Assembly (NCBI GenBank): GCA_021396245.1
Contig: WNYE01000097.1
Location: 89,438 to 153,437 of the forward strand
Origin: Sporothrix humicola
Lineage: Eukaryota > Ascomycota > Sordariomycetes > Ophiostomatales > Ophiostomataceae
DNA length: 64,000 nt
Direction of reading: 5' to 3'
Shown: positions 25,315 through 35,952 of the stretch, piece by piece
Layout of the letters: every line of letters begins with the position of its first letter
Position numbering within the stretch: position 1 is the stretch's first letter
Translations under genes and position numbers: made by a program
The notes under the pieces: model-generated
Told to the model about the DNA's origin: nothing
Database searches by the model: none
The model's input: the letters and a program-made list of their open reading frames with translations, nothing else

Positions 25315-26666
25315 AGAGCCACTTTATGCTTGTAACCTTGTTTCGGGCGCTACCAGCTTTCCCGCGTCCAGCATATCTATCACCTGTCAGGCAATCCACC
25401 AAAGGAGAAAAAGAAAAAGAAAAAAGAAAAAGAAAAAAACGGGAGTGGCGTTTCTTGTGCAACATATGATGCGATCAATACTAGACGACGACGGCCCTGG
25501 ATAAGACAGTATGCGAGTGGAGTGCGCTTGCCTGGCGGAGGGTGCACCGTTGAGCTCGTCGTGCCTCTCGTACGGCGTCATGTGCGGCCGAAGACTGATC
25601 GCCGGACCGTGGGAGTTTTCCATTTTTTTTTATAAATATTTTTTTACGTTTCTGGCTGCCATCTGTTCTTGGATTGTTTCTTTATGCATGCCTATAACCT
25701 TCTCAAATACAAGGACACGCAGAAGCCGCACACAGGAAGCAGAGTCATTCAACGACTTCGCCAATAACCATATATAAAATTTGGCCGGGGTTTCTTTCGC
25801 CTTGAACAGGTTGGGTACCATTTAATAAACCACTTTCAATAAAATTATCATGCTTGTTTGCTTAACTAAGGTCTGCGTGTACAGGTCCGACGGCGCATCC
25901 GGTCTAGATATGTTGGCAGGTGTTCCGAAAGGGGGGGGGGGAGGGGAGGCAGACAGTAGATCCACTCTCCCGATCAGGTGGAGTTCAGTCATTTAAGAAT
26001 TAAACGCGACTCAGGTAGAGTCATGGCAGAATCGACCACCTCAGCGGCAGCGTAGTCGGAGGCAAACGGGTCCTTGGAAGACATAGAGTAGCGTAAAAGA
26101 CACTGGCGCCAACGGGCTGGGCTCCTGTTCGAGAGTAAACAAAGAATCGTTTCATTTAATGTCTGCCAGTACGCAGGCCCTTTTTAAATAGAACAATAAA
26201 TACCCTTGCCGCGCACTTCGAGACTGCCACGTGTTACACCCATTGAATAGGAAGATTCCCTTAGTTCCTGTATATAAATCTCGCTTCTTCTTGTGATTTC
26301 TTCTTTAAGGGTTTTTTTTTATTATTAAAAAAAATAGCCCTTCGTTTTTTAAAAGTGAAAACAAATCCCGGATACGCTTTCCTTACTTGTAAAGAGTCGT
26401 CACATTGTCTTCTCATTTGACTCAGAGCCTAGCCTGGCCAAGATTAATATACATATACATACTCACCTAAAGAGTATAACATTATACGGAGTCACCCTTA
26501 ATGTCTTTGCCGTTGAGGTACTCGTCTCGTCTGTGGGCCGCCCTCGAGATTTACAAGCGAGTGCGGAGGCAATGTCTGAAAAGCAGCACCGTCTTGTCCA
26601 GCTAAAGACCCAACCATCATCGTTGACAGCATCCTGGCCGTGCTTCGTGAGGTGGCGTTGTGTTTC
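25315..26666. other. Intergenic with simple repeats and promoter-like motifs
   Basis: Holds an A-rich AAAAAG-type repeat at about 25405-25439, an 11-base G-run at 25931-25941 followed by more G-runs, two TATA-like elements (about 25769-25777 and 26269-26277), a strong AT hairpin at 26307-26342, and TACGGAGT at 26485. No gene is recognised downstream of either TATA-like element. Confidence 0.5.
26307..26342 (+). other. AT-rich stem-loop
   Basis: AAGGG followed by nine T, ATTATT, eight A, TAG and CCCTT. The outer five bases pair perfectly and the T and A runs pair, with a 3-nt bulge. It lies about 30 bp downstream of TATATAAA near 26269-26277. The function is unknown; it could be a structured leader or chance AT-rich DNA. 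Confidence 0.6.
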
Positions 26667-26748
26667 CTACTTGTCGAATTTGTGTGGCACGACGCAGCGG
26701 TGCTTGTCACGGATGAGGTAGTCTGTCTTATCGAAGCGTCGAGGCGCG
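26667..26748 (-). pseudogene. Possible HNH-nuclease domain scrap
   Basis: The minus strand reads FDKTDYLIRDKHRCVV, then HKFDK and a stop. The RD-x-x-RC-V-V pattern resembles the start of the fungal HNH domain (PF13391 type), in which a similar stretch precedes the conserved AAH motif. The expected AAH part is not found after the stop. The similarity is short, so this is tentative. Confidence 0.33.
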
Positions 26749-27781
26749 CGCGGGACCTAGGGAGGATGTCTTTAGCAGGCATCGTGGGGAGTAGACAGGA
26801 GGGCGGTTGTCGTCTGTATTCTGACCACGCACGCCTTCACTCGAACCAGGAAAGAGAAGTCAGCGATAAAGAAGGCGATTTATACACGATCAACAAGCTT
26901 ATCGAGATAGTACCGCACGTTACTTTCTTACACACTGTTACTGGTCAATTGATGCCACGGTTTGGCCCTTCTCTTTTCCAAACTCTGATGCAAGCGCTCG
27001 GATGAGCCCTTCCCCCCCAATTTTCTTCCAATTGGAAGTGCTAAGCAGCGCGTCTTCGATATCCAGACTTTAGAATAAAACACAAAAGCTTTGTATCGCA
27101 CAAAATACGACAGCGAAAATGCTTGACATTTTCGTGGGCCTCTTCTTTTGCGACCCCCAAGGAATGACGCTAACCCAGCACGTCATTAACAAAACAATGC
27201 AAGTGTTCCTATGTCGTACTCCGTAGTGATACAACATCGGACCCCGATAACGCAATGTGCCGCTAAGAGATATTATTTGTAAAGAATGCGACTTTTGTGC
27301 GTTTCCCCTCAAAAGTCAAATATCAAGCAGTGGCTCTGCCGATGAATAAATATCAAACTTCCTTCACGATGTGTGAAGTACCGCAAAACGGAGATCCGGA
27401 GATGCTTCAATCTGGGGATACGTCAACCAGTGTCGACAAAATAAAATAAAACATAAAAACCGGAAATCCGGAGATGCCTCAACCCGTGTAAACAGATGTC
27501 ATGTAAACTGCATCGTCAAATTCTACAGTATATTGCATCATCTTCTGCCCTTTTTTTTCTCCAAACATCCTAGGATCATGACAAGAATGACAAAAAAATG
27601 CTTGGAAATGGAACAGTCTGCGGTCCAGCCGCCGAGGTGTACTGGGAGAGGAAGTCTCACAGATACAAATCGGCGGTGCTATTTAACCTGACGGCGCCGC
27701 ATATGTAGGTGTACCTATGTAGCGAATTAAGTGGCAGGCTCTTGCTGCATTCGGGACAACTTGAAAAGAAAGTGCATCAAT
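26749..27781. other. Intergenic, 5' of the first MFS gene
   Basis: No gene recognised. TACTCCGTA lies at 27217. Two similar short segments (each containing GGAGATGC and a nearby C/TTCAA) lie at about 27390-27415 and 27460-27485. The promoter of the downstream transporter gene should lie in the last few hundred bases; a TATTTAA-like element is at about 27680. Confidence 0.45.
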
Positions 27782-29743
27782 ATGGCGGAAAAATCGACAA
27801 TCATCATCGATGCCCAGCCGGCGGCTGGAACCACGGACTCGGACAACGACTCGTCACTCAATAAGCGCGCCAACTTCACTGGAGACGCGTTCGTCTCTGG
27901 AGGAGCCGTGGAACTTTATGCGCCAATCCCGCAGTATGAAGGGAAACACAGATATGATCCAACTGCTGAATGGACCGCAGCGGAGGAGAAGAAACTCGTT
28001 CGGAAGGTGAGACCGTTGCTGTCCCTCGTCTCTTGGGTTGTACGAATGCCTCTCCTTTTCATTTAGCCGTATGCTGACGGTTCCACTCGTGGAAAGCTGG
28101 ACAAGAGAATCTGCTCTTGGGTCTGCCTGATGTTCTTTGCCCTCCAACTGGACCGTGGCAACATCTCACAAGCCTTGAGTGACAACATGTTGGATGACCT
28201 CGGCTTGACCACCAACAACTACAACTACGGTATGATGATCTTCTATCTCTGTTTTCTGTCGGCGGAGGTTCCATCGCAGATGGTGTCAAAGAAACTGGGA
28301 CCCGACGTTTGGATCCCGATTCAAATGGTTGTGTGGAGCGTCATTGGCATCTGCCAGGGCTTGGTGCAAGGCCCAAAGGGCTTCTACGCGACCCGTGCGC
28401 TGCTTGGACTGGTTGAAGGTGGTTTCATTCCAGATGCTCTCCTTTACCTGTCGTATTTTTATACGAACAAAGAGCTTCCCATGAGGGTGAGCTTCTTTTA
28501 TTGCGCATCCAATGGCACATTTATTGTTGCGGCGTTTTTGGCATATGGCATCCTCCATATGGGCTCCGTTGGAGGCTGGCAGGGATGGCGCTGGCTCTTC
28601 GTTATCGAGGGTGCATTGACGGCGATTATCGGCATCATCTCTTGGTTTTACTTGCCTCCTAGTCCGACACAAACAGCCAGTTGGTTTCGTGGCAAAAATG
28701 GATGGTTTACGGAACGAGAGGAAGTCATTATGGTCAATCGAGTCTTGCGCGATGACCCTGCAAAGGTACGTGAACCAAGAAACAACATCACGGTACTTTG
28801 GTAGTACAACTGTGGTCACTGCTAACAATACCTACTTATAAACAGGGTGGCATGCACAACCGACAAGGCCTTACCTGGAAGCTCCTTTGGAACTCGTTGA
28901 TGGACTATGACCTTTGGCCTCTATACGCAATCAGCTGGACCTTGCTCATCCCCATCCAGCCAGTCTCGGCCTACCTCACTCTCAACCTCAAGGCCCTCGG
29001 CTTCAACACGTTCGAGACAAACCTGTTGACCATTCCGGCCTATGTCCTTTTCTTAATCCAACTGGTCTTTTGGTCCTGGTTCTCGGAAAAGATCAATAAC
29101 AGAATGGCCATTGTTGCTTTTTATTCAGTCTGGTGTCTGCCTCTGCTTCTTGCACTTGAACTCCTTCCTGCGAGTGCAAGTCCCTGGAGCTGGTATGCGG
29201 TCACTGTTCTTCTCATTGGTTTCCCATATATTCATTCCATCAATGGTAAGGAGCACCCGCGAATCTTTCCTCTTTTTCTTACAGTACGTCGGCACCACTA
29301 ACTTGTGAATTACAGTCAGTCTGGTATCGCGCAATGCTGGTTCCGTCCGCACCCGGACGGTTGGAAGCGCCATGTATAACATGATCTGCCAAGCAAGCTC
29401 CGTCATTGCGAGTCAAGTGCGTCACCATAAAGCCCTTTGCATGAGATGAGGTGTTTTGGAGAGGTTTGCGACCTATGGGTCTGCGATTAAACCCCAAAGC
29501 TAACGATCCGATTAGATCTATCGCTCAGATGACAAGCCTCTATACAGGCGTGGAAACAAGGTCCTTCTTGCCATCGTCGGTTGGAACTTGGTTATGACGG
29601 CTTTTGTCAAAGTATACTACATTTGGCGGAACAAGACTCGCGATCGCGCCTGGAACGCAATGTCACCGACTGAGAGGGATGAGTATTTGAAAACGACAAA
29701 GGACGAAGGCAGCAAGAGATTGGACTTTCGGTTTGCGCATTAA
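27782..29743 (+). CDS. MFS transporter, Dal5/allantoate permease-like
   Basis: Five exons: 27782-28006, 28067-28765, 28846-29245, 29316-29416 and 29516-29743. All introns are GT-AG, with GCTAAC or CACTAAC branch sites in at least the last three. The product is about 550 residues, normal for the family. After a polar N terminus (about 75 residues, exon 1) come about 12 hydrophobic segments. The first carries QLDRGNISQAL, the Dal5/anion:cation symporter signature; GFIPDALLYLSYFY and GWQGWRWLFVIEG are also typical of this family. Members take up organic anions such as allantoate, pantothenate, nicotinate or sulfonates at the plasma membrane, and the substrate cannot be told from sequence. The ATG at 27782 was chosen because it opens the exon and fits the family N terminus. 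All splice junctions keep frame, so the gene looks intact, unlike several neighbours. Confidence 0.9.
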
Positions 29744-30635
29744 ACAAGTGGTGAGCATCGATGGCGAATTTTGCGACTACCGATTGGAATAGGCACACAC
29801 GAATAAGGGTCCGGCACGAACATAGACGTAGCTCAAGGAGCTGCAATTCAAGATACAGGTACACCGTTTTAGAGACTAGACGTGATTAGAAGAGATCAGA
29901 AGAGACCAGAAGAGATCAGAAGGGATTAGAATAGATACAGAAAGCATTTGCTGCAACAGCTCCTTCCTTGTAAGGCTGCTGAAGCACAATTCCACCTAAG
30001 ACGAAGAACATAAAAACCCATCGCCAATACTACAAATCATGAGCTACCGTTACGCCTTGGGTACAGCCATTCAGCATCTGAACACAAGCTGTTCCCGTTT
30101 CATGTTCACTCTGGTGCCTGAAACAGACTACATATCGTATCTTTATGTCCTGGCAGCTGAGAACGACATTTTTTATACTTGTTCCCTTGCCACGCACCGT
30201 CTTTCCAAAAAGTGCTTCTGCTTCCCCGGGCACTCCGGCCGCTGCACTCAGAATAAGTGCATGTGGGGAACGGGTAGCCGTTCCGGGGCTGGCCAGCGCT
30301 AGGTCGTCCACCTTGGTCCAGTAAACCTAGACCGGCACGGCATACGGTTGATTCTCTCGATTCCATACGCCTTGGACATTCTTTCGGCGACACTCTTATT
30401 ATTTGCAGTCATTTCCTGCACCATTCGATGGCAATTGCAGTGTCTCGGAAGTCCACACATTTTCCGGGGGCGGGGAGAAGCCCCGAAATCTGGGGAATCC
30501 GCATATCCGCACAAGTAAAGTGTACTCCGTACCATTCTGTACTTATTATCTGTAGTCCCCTCTCGGCAGCCGCTCCGGATCAAGGCAGCCCCCAGTTCTC
30601 CGCCCTCTTTTGACCGTGTCTGCGCTTCTGTAAAC
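29744..30635. other. Intergenic with a 10-bp minisatellite
   Basis: Contains the decamer repeat listed separately and a TACTCCGTA at 30523, about 110 bp before the pseudogene. Short open frames at about 30030-30310 occur on both strands and match nothing I know. Confidence 0.5.
29871..29937 (+). repeat. 10-bp tandem repeat
   Basis: About six units close to AGAGATCAGA (variants AGAGACTAGA, CGTGATTAGA, AGAGACCAGA, AGGGATTAGA). It lies about 130 bp after the stop of the first MFS gene. Confidence 0.9.
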
Positions 30636-31252
30636 ATGGCCTCTCCGAGTGACTACACCAGCTTCTTCGACCACGTCAGCCGCACCATTGGCGCCGAAAA
30701 TGTCTCTCGCGATGGTTCGTCTGGTGCCCTCGCCGGGCACAGTGGCCAAACAGCATACGGCGACCTGTACAAGCGTGACGCTTGAACTGCAGCGTATGAA
30801 CCGCATCCTCGAGATCAACGAGGAGCTGGCGTATGCCATTGTCGAGCCCGGCGTCTCCTTTTTTTGATCTGTACGAGGAGGTGACGCGGCGCCAGCTTAA
30901 GTACAAGCGGGGCTTTGGTCCGAGCGTCGACGGCCTCTTTTCCCAGTCCAACTTGGGCTTCGTCACCAAGATAGGCATCCCCAAGACACCAGCGCCCGAG
31001 GCGTTTTGCGACGTGACAGTCAGCGTCGACAGTGAAGCCGATCTTGTGGCCCTGATCGACACGCTGGGCGATCTACTGCGGCGGCGCATCATCACCAACT
31101 CACCGTCCGTGGCCAACGTGTTCCGGCAGCTGGTGATCAGTCCGGACCCCGAGGTTGCAGCTGTGGCCAAGACACTGGTGGCACCGGACCAGGCTCTCGT
31201 ATCCATGATATGCCACCGCTTACTTCCGAGACGTCCAAGCTTATTCCTCTGA
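30636..31252 (+). pseudogene. Vanillyl-alcohol oxidase-like flavoprotein, broken
   Basis: Pieces read like the VAO/4-cresol dehydrogenase family (FAD-linked oxidases of phenolic alcohols). An N terminus starts at ATG 30636 and includes AYGDLYKR. Next come LELQRMNRILEI, ELAYAIVEPGVSFF, DLYEEVTRRQLK, YKRGFGPSVDGLFSQ and SNLGFVTKIGIP, then a C-terminal-side stretch (VTVSVDSEADLVALIDTLGD, NSPSVANVFRQLVI). The family is about 560 residues; here only about 200 remain. A block is lost between DLYKR and LELQRMN, another between RRQLK and YKRGFG (this would hold much of the FAD-binding part), and the catalytic C terminus is absent. A run of seven T at 30859-30865 adds one base and causes a stop. The single T could be a sequencing error, but the large losses could not. 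Non-functional. Confidence 0.85.
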
Positions 31253-31847
31253 TCGCTGGCAGACTGGCTCTGGCCCTATTTATGGAACTTCTCATGCCGA
31301 CATTTGCGAAAGCTCCCGGAGAAACAGCTTTGTTTGTAAGCTGTAAGGCTGATGGATATGCTGGATGCTGGGCACTGTAGAGCAGCCAAGTGTGAACTAA
31401 TGGTGCAGCAATCTAAAGTCGAGTCTTTGGGGCCACGAAAGCGTTAAATTCTACTTCTCACAGGGTCTAAATAAAGTACTTATACTGTCAACATGTTCAT
31501 GTCTTGTTTTACTACTCACTGCATACTCTGCGCTTTCGCAAACAATGATTCCGTGCATTCAGGGTCAACGCCGTCTTACACACAAAGAAGCAGCCGGCCG
31601 CCATTCCTGTTTGGGCATCTCCGGCGCGGGCTATCGCGATACAGCGGCCACGGATCGCGCCATTGCCCTCTTTACCCCATGCAGTCTCGGCAAACATTAC
31701 AATGCAACGTGCACAGCCTCACGCCGTTTTTTTTGTCAAAAAGCGAAAAGACGGACCCACTGTCAGTAGGAGTAGTGCACGTCGGATGAAGACACCGACC
31801 GGAGTAGAACTATTCTACAGAGTACGTGGATCTCATCTGCCTTTTCC
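31253..31847. other. Intergenic between VAO relic and TauD gene
   Basis: No gene recognised. It must hold the 3' end of the TauD-type transcript. Weakly coding-like frames on both strands at about 31510-31790 match no known family. Confidence 0.45.
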
Positions 31848-32924
31848 CTATCTAGGCGCCTCACCCGTTCTAGGAAAAGCCGCCTTGGGTTGGCTTCCGT
31901 ACGGGATCATCCGCACCATGTGCCGCCGCTCACCCTCGGCAAAGTCGGGCACGGCCGAGTGCGCGGCGCTGCGCTGGTCCCAGACGACGACGGTGCCGGG
32001 TTCCCAGCGTACGCGGCAGCTGAAGTCGAGTGAGCGGATGTGGTCGTGCAAGAATGCCAGGAGGTTGGCCGACTCGCTCGCGTGGAAGCCCTGGACGCTG
32101 CGGCCAATGGTCGGGTTGACAAACAGCACGGTCTTGTGCGTCACCGGGTGCTCGATGACAAGCGGATGCACGGTGTTGACAGCCTCGCGGAGGGCGCGCT
32201 CCTGGCCGACGCGGGCGACTTCGCCGACGCTGGCCGATGTATGGAACACCTCGAGGTGATTCAGCGTCTCCCGGAAACTTGGTGACAGCGCGTCGTAGGC
32301 ATGTTGCAGCGACGTAAATGCCGTGTCGCCGCCGCCACCCGCCGGTCCCTCCAGAATCCAGAAAAACGTCGTGCTCGGCACATTCGGCGTAAACGTCTGG
32401 TCGACGTGCCACAGGTCGTACGATGGCCGTGGGCCGAGCAGGTCGCGCAACGTGCCCACCGACTCGTCGGCGTAAACCACATGAAACTCGGGGCCGGTGC
32501 CAGCCGGGTAACCCATGGTCGGGTGCTGGTGAAGCGGGCCGTAATGCCGCACGATGTCGCGCTGGCGGTCAAAGCCAATGCCGGCAAAGTCCTGGTCGCG
32601 GAAGACAAGGACACCACGCTCAGCGGCCAGCAGGGCCACCTCGTCGAGGCCGGCCGGGGTTAGCTGGCTCAATTGGACGCCGTGGATCTCGGTGCCGATG
32701 CGCGGCGTGATGTTACGGAGCGACGTGGCCGCCGTACTGAGCTCCGGCTTGGACGGGTCCGCACGGAGGCCGGGCTCCTCAGCATGGAAGAGGGGAACAT
32801 CGATGGTGGCGGCATATCCATCCGGACGAGTCGGGAGGTAGTGCGGATACTTGGGCTCTGTGGGCGTGGGTGATATAGTGGCAGCGGCTTCCGTGGCCAC
32901 TGCGGCAGACGTAGTTCTAGTCAT
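31848..32924 (-). CDS. TauD/TfdA-family 2-oxoglutarate dioxygenase
   Basis: A single exon encodes 358 residues, normal for fungal taurine/sulfonate or alkyl-sulfate dioxygenases (JLP1-like). The Fe(II) facial triad is visible: His173 and Asp175 in LWHVDQTF, and the distal His322 in VVWDQRSAAHSAVPDF. The Arg cluster GERRHMVRM (331-339) matches the 2-oxoglutarate-binding end. TPRIGTEIHGVQLS (73-86) is the usual N-terminal signature. The enzyme would oxidise a substrate with 2-oxoglutarate and O2, giving succinate and CO2; with sulfonates this releases sulfite for sulfur nutrition. The start at 32924 gives a typical leader with no signal peptide, so it is probably cytosolic. It is divergent from the MFS gene at 33878, which suggests co-regulated uptake and oxidation. 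Substrate inferred. Confidence 0.92.
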   Translation of the reverse strand: MTRTTSAAVATEAAATISPTPTEPKYPHYLPTRPDGYAATIDVPLFHAEEPGLRADPSKPELSTAATSLRNITPRIGTEIHGVQLSQLTPAGLDEVALLAAERGVLVFRDQDFAGIGFDRQRDIVRHYGPLHQHPTMGYPAGTGPEFHVVYADESVGTLRDLLGPRPSYDLWHVDQTFTPNVPSTTFFWILEGPAGGGGDTAFTSLQHAYDALSPSFRETLNHLEVFHTSASVGEVARVGQERALREAVNTVHPLVIEHPVTHKTVLFVNPTIGRSVQGFHASESANLLAFLHDHIRSLDFSCRVRWEPGTVVVWDQRSAAHSAVPDFAEGERRHMVRMIPYGSQPKAAFPRTGEAPR

Positions 32925-33877
32925 TTCCGATTCGCACTTCTGAATAGTCAGTCACCAAGGAAAACGAACTGATGTACGGAGTAATTGTGGAATGCACGCC
33001 ATTCAAAACGGAGAGGTGTTGTTCTTTTATTTCCTCATCCATGCATTCGGCGCTACGTCTACAAGAACGCCGAGCTACGAGATCGCTTTCGGCGATACCC
33101 GTTAAAGTTAACCTTCCAAAATGTCTCGTTCTTGCCGCCTGTATCTTCCAAAGAGACAATGTCGCCATTGATCTTTGACGGAGTAGTTCAACCTCTGCTC
33201 CTGCTATTATTTCTAGCGTTCCACTGCTACAGATGTTGTGTCTTCTCGTGTATCTTTCCGCTTACGCGTCAAGCACTAACCAGCGGCACTTGAACACTTA
33301 CACTGTTAGCGAACTTCCACTTTGGGTAAGAAATCGGGCACATCACCCGACAGCCAATCACTTGTCCCCTTTTCATTCCTTTCTCTCCCAGATTCACATG
33401 GTGACATATGAGGTGCTTGCATTGTGCCATTTAAATACGACTCTTTTGTAAGCTATCCTCGTGAACTATGCCAATATGCTTGTTGGCGGATCCAACACAG
33501 CCTTCTGTCGACTCGCCGTCTGCCATGTCCGTTTGTCACGACCCTGCATTGTTTTCCTCTGCTATTCCCACAATCGTAACCCCGATATCCGCGTGTCAAT
33601 TTCGCTGCAGGAATATGCTGGCAACACGGGATCCGAGCTCGCTTGCCAACATGCATGTCCTGGCAAAGTTGTCATTGATGCCAAAATTGCGTTGCCAGTA
33701 GGAGTATTTGGATATTTCCCGGTCGATCTCAGAGTCGATGTGAATGCCATGTGCCGGGGTAGCATGAGGAGTATACATATATATGTAGATATATGACCGA
33801 ACGTACACCATGACTCTTTAGTGGACAAAGCATGACCATAGCAGCCACCACTGTACAATACCGTCACGACAGACAAC
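32925..33877. promoter_or_regulatory. Shared divergent promoter region (TauD / MFS)
   Basis: 953 bp between two divergent starts. TACGGAGTA lies at 32975-32983, 51 bp from the TauD start. An AT-rich CATATATATG element at about 33774-33790 lies about 90-100 bp before the MFS start and could act as a TATA box. Some open frames at 33460-33796 look weakly coding, but I recognise no family. Confidence 0.5.
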
Positions 33878-35484
33878 ATGGCCATTTCTCTGGTCGAATC
33901 TGGCGCCGGTGCCGACACGAACACCTCTGACCCTGACCTTGAGGGTGTCCAAGCTGTAGCTACCAAAGTGTCCAAAGATGCCGCCCCTACACAGCGCAAC
34001 GATGAAGAGGACACATCCAGAGCCAACTATATCGCCGGCCGCGGCCGCGTACAGCGCAAGTGGTACGCCTGGTTCGCCGAGACCGACACTCCCGCAGAGC
34101 GCCGCCTGATCCTTAAGATGGATGCCCTCATCATGTCGTTTGCTTTTTTTGCGTACTGGGCCAAGTATATTGACCAGGGCAACCTGACCAACGCGTACAT
34201 CAGCGGCATGCAGGAGGATTTGGGGTTTTATGGCAACCAGCTCGTGCAGCTGCAGACCATCTTCAACGTGGCGTACACCGTCTTTATGATCCCGCTGACG
34301 CTGCTGGCGGCCGAGTACCCCAAGACAATCCCGGCGTGCGAGTTCTGCTGGGGCATCTTCACGCTGCTGCAGTACCGCGCGGCGTCGTTTGGCGAGCTGG
34401 CGGCGTACCGCTTCATGACGGGCCTCTTTGAGAGCGCCTTTTTCACATCGATCCACTACGTGCTGGGGTCATGGTACCGCACGGACGAGCTGGGCCGGCG
34501 CGCCGGCATGTTCTACATTGCAACGTGTCTGGGCACAATGACGACGGGGTTTCTGGCCAGCGGTATCATTGCACACCTGGATGGCGCCCACGGCCTCGCG
34601 GGTTGGCGCTGGCTGTACATTGTCTGCTCGGTGCTGACGTTTCCCATTGGCATTTTCGGCTTTGTGTTTTTCCCCAGCACGCCCGACAAGACGACGTCGT
34701 TCTGGCTCACGGACGCTGAGAAGGAGCTCGCCCGCGAGCGCATGCGGCGCATCGGCGGGAAGCCCGCCATTGGTTTCGGTGGCGGCTGGAAGGTGATCCG
34801 CCGCTTCTTTTTCCGGTGGCACATCTACGGCCTGGGCTTTTTCCTGGTGCCCTGGATCATGACCACGCAGCCTTCGGGAAACGGCGCCTACACGCTCTGG
34901 ATCAAGAGCCTCGGCACCTACTCGACGGCGCGCCTCAATGACCTCACCGCCGTCAACCCGGCCGTAGGCATGGCCCTGGTTCTTATTTATGCCTTCTTGT
35001 CCGACCACCTCCAGACCAAGATCCCCATCATCCTCTTTCAGTCGCTGCTGCAGTTCTCGCTGCAGCTGGCCTTCCCACTCTGGCACCGTTCGTCGGTCGG
35101 CTACAAGTGGGCCGCCGTTGCCACCGGCTACGGCCAGAACGCGCTGTCCCCGCTGCTGTACTCGTGGGCCAACGAGATCTGCCGCGAGGACGCCGAGGAG
35201 CGCGCCTTTGTCGTGTCCGTCATGTGCGCCATGTCCAACGTGTTTGCGACGTGGGTGCCGCTGCTGGTGTGGAAGACGGTCGACGGGCCCGAGTACCACC
35301 TAGGTTACACGTTCACGCAGGTCTTTATCCTCGTCTTTATGTTTGTCTCCATTGCGCTGTGGTGGTACGACAAGCGCGACCAGTATGTGTGCCCTTCCCC
35401 ACGTACCCCAGAAATAAGTGCAAATGAAAGAGATACTGACAATAAAAAAATAGGAAGCGTCTTTACCGAAAGTCAGCCGTGTAA
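33878..35484 (+). CDS. MFS transporter, Fen2/Liz1 (pantothenate-type) Dal5-family
   Basis: Two exons, 33878-35382 and 35454-35484, with a 71-nt intron (GTATGT donor, ACTGAC branch site, TAG acceptor). The last exon adds KRLYRKSAV and a stop. Without splicing the frame runs on to a different tail at 35503, but the spliced basic tail fits the family better. The product is about 511 residues with about 12 membrane segments. Key parts are AYWAKYIDQGNLTNAYISGM (first membrane segment and loop), GNQLVQLQTIFNVAYTVFMI, and GLFESAFFTSIHYVLGSWY. It resembles plasma-membrane proton symporters for pantothenate and related anions; sulfonate and cysteine carriers belong to the same broad family. Given the divergent dioxygenase gene, a sulfonate or similar acid is a reasonable substrate guess. 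The gene appears intact. Confidence 0.9.
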
Positions 35485-35952
35485 GTTGGTTTGGATGTGT
35501 TAGGGATATGGAAAACGGAAGAAGACGAAAGACGAAACAAAGTTTCTGGACACCATTGTAGCAACAAAATGAGGCGCCCACGATATCAACCGCAACATAC
35601 CGTTGCGCACCCCGAATAGACTCTAGACATATGTACAAGTCATGAAATGCCTACTGCCGCTTGAAGTCGCTGTGCGAATATCTTGGATAATTGGATAATT
35701 GTGGTTTCGTTGTGTAGGTATGAGCGAAGATAGATACGATTTTAAATGAGAAAGAACTCACCTCATGAAAACCCTCTGTGGACATATCCAGTTCACCGGG
35801 TATGCCAAACGGCTTTCCATTAATGTAAGGCCTTGATGTAAAGGCTTCCAAATAACGGAAATCCAACAACGTACACCAACCATTCGTGCTTAACAAGGAA
35901 GAACTCCAGCCAGCCTCCAATGCGACAAAGGCACGTATTTTGTGCAGCATAA
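35485..35952. other. Intergenic, 3' of the second MFS gene
   Basis: No gene recognised. It probably contains the 3' UTR of the MFS gene. Sequence resembling helicase ends at about 35953 on its right. Confidence 0.5.

Noticed and set aside
34469..35299. 276-codon open frame antisense to the second MFS gene
   Set aside because: Shadow of a GC-rich gene; composition is repetitive Arg/Gln/Ala/Gly and no family fits.
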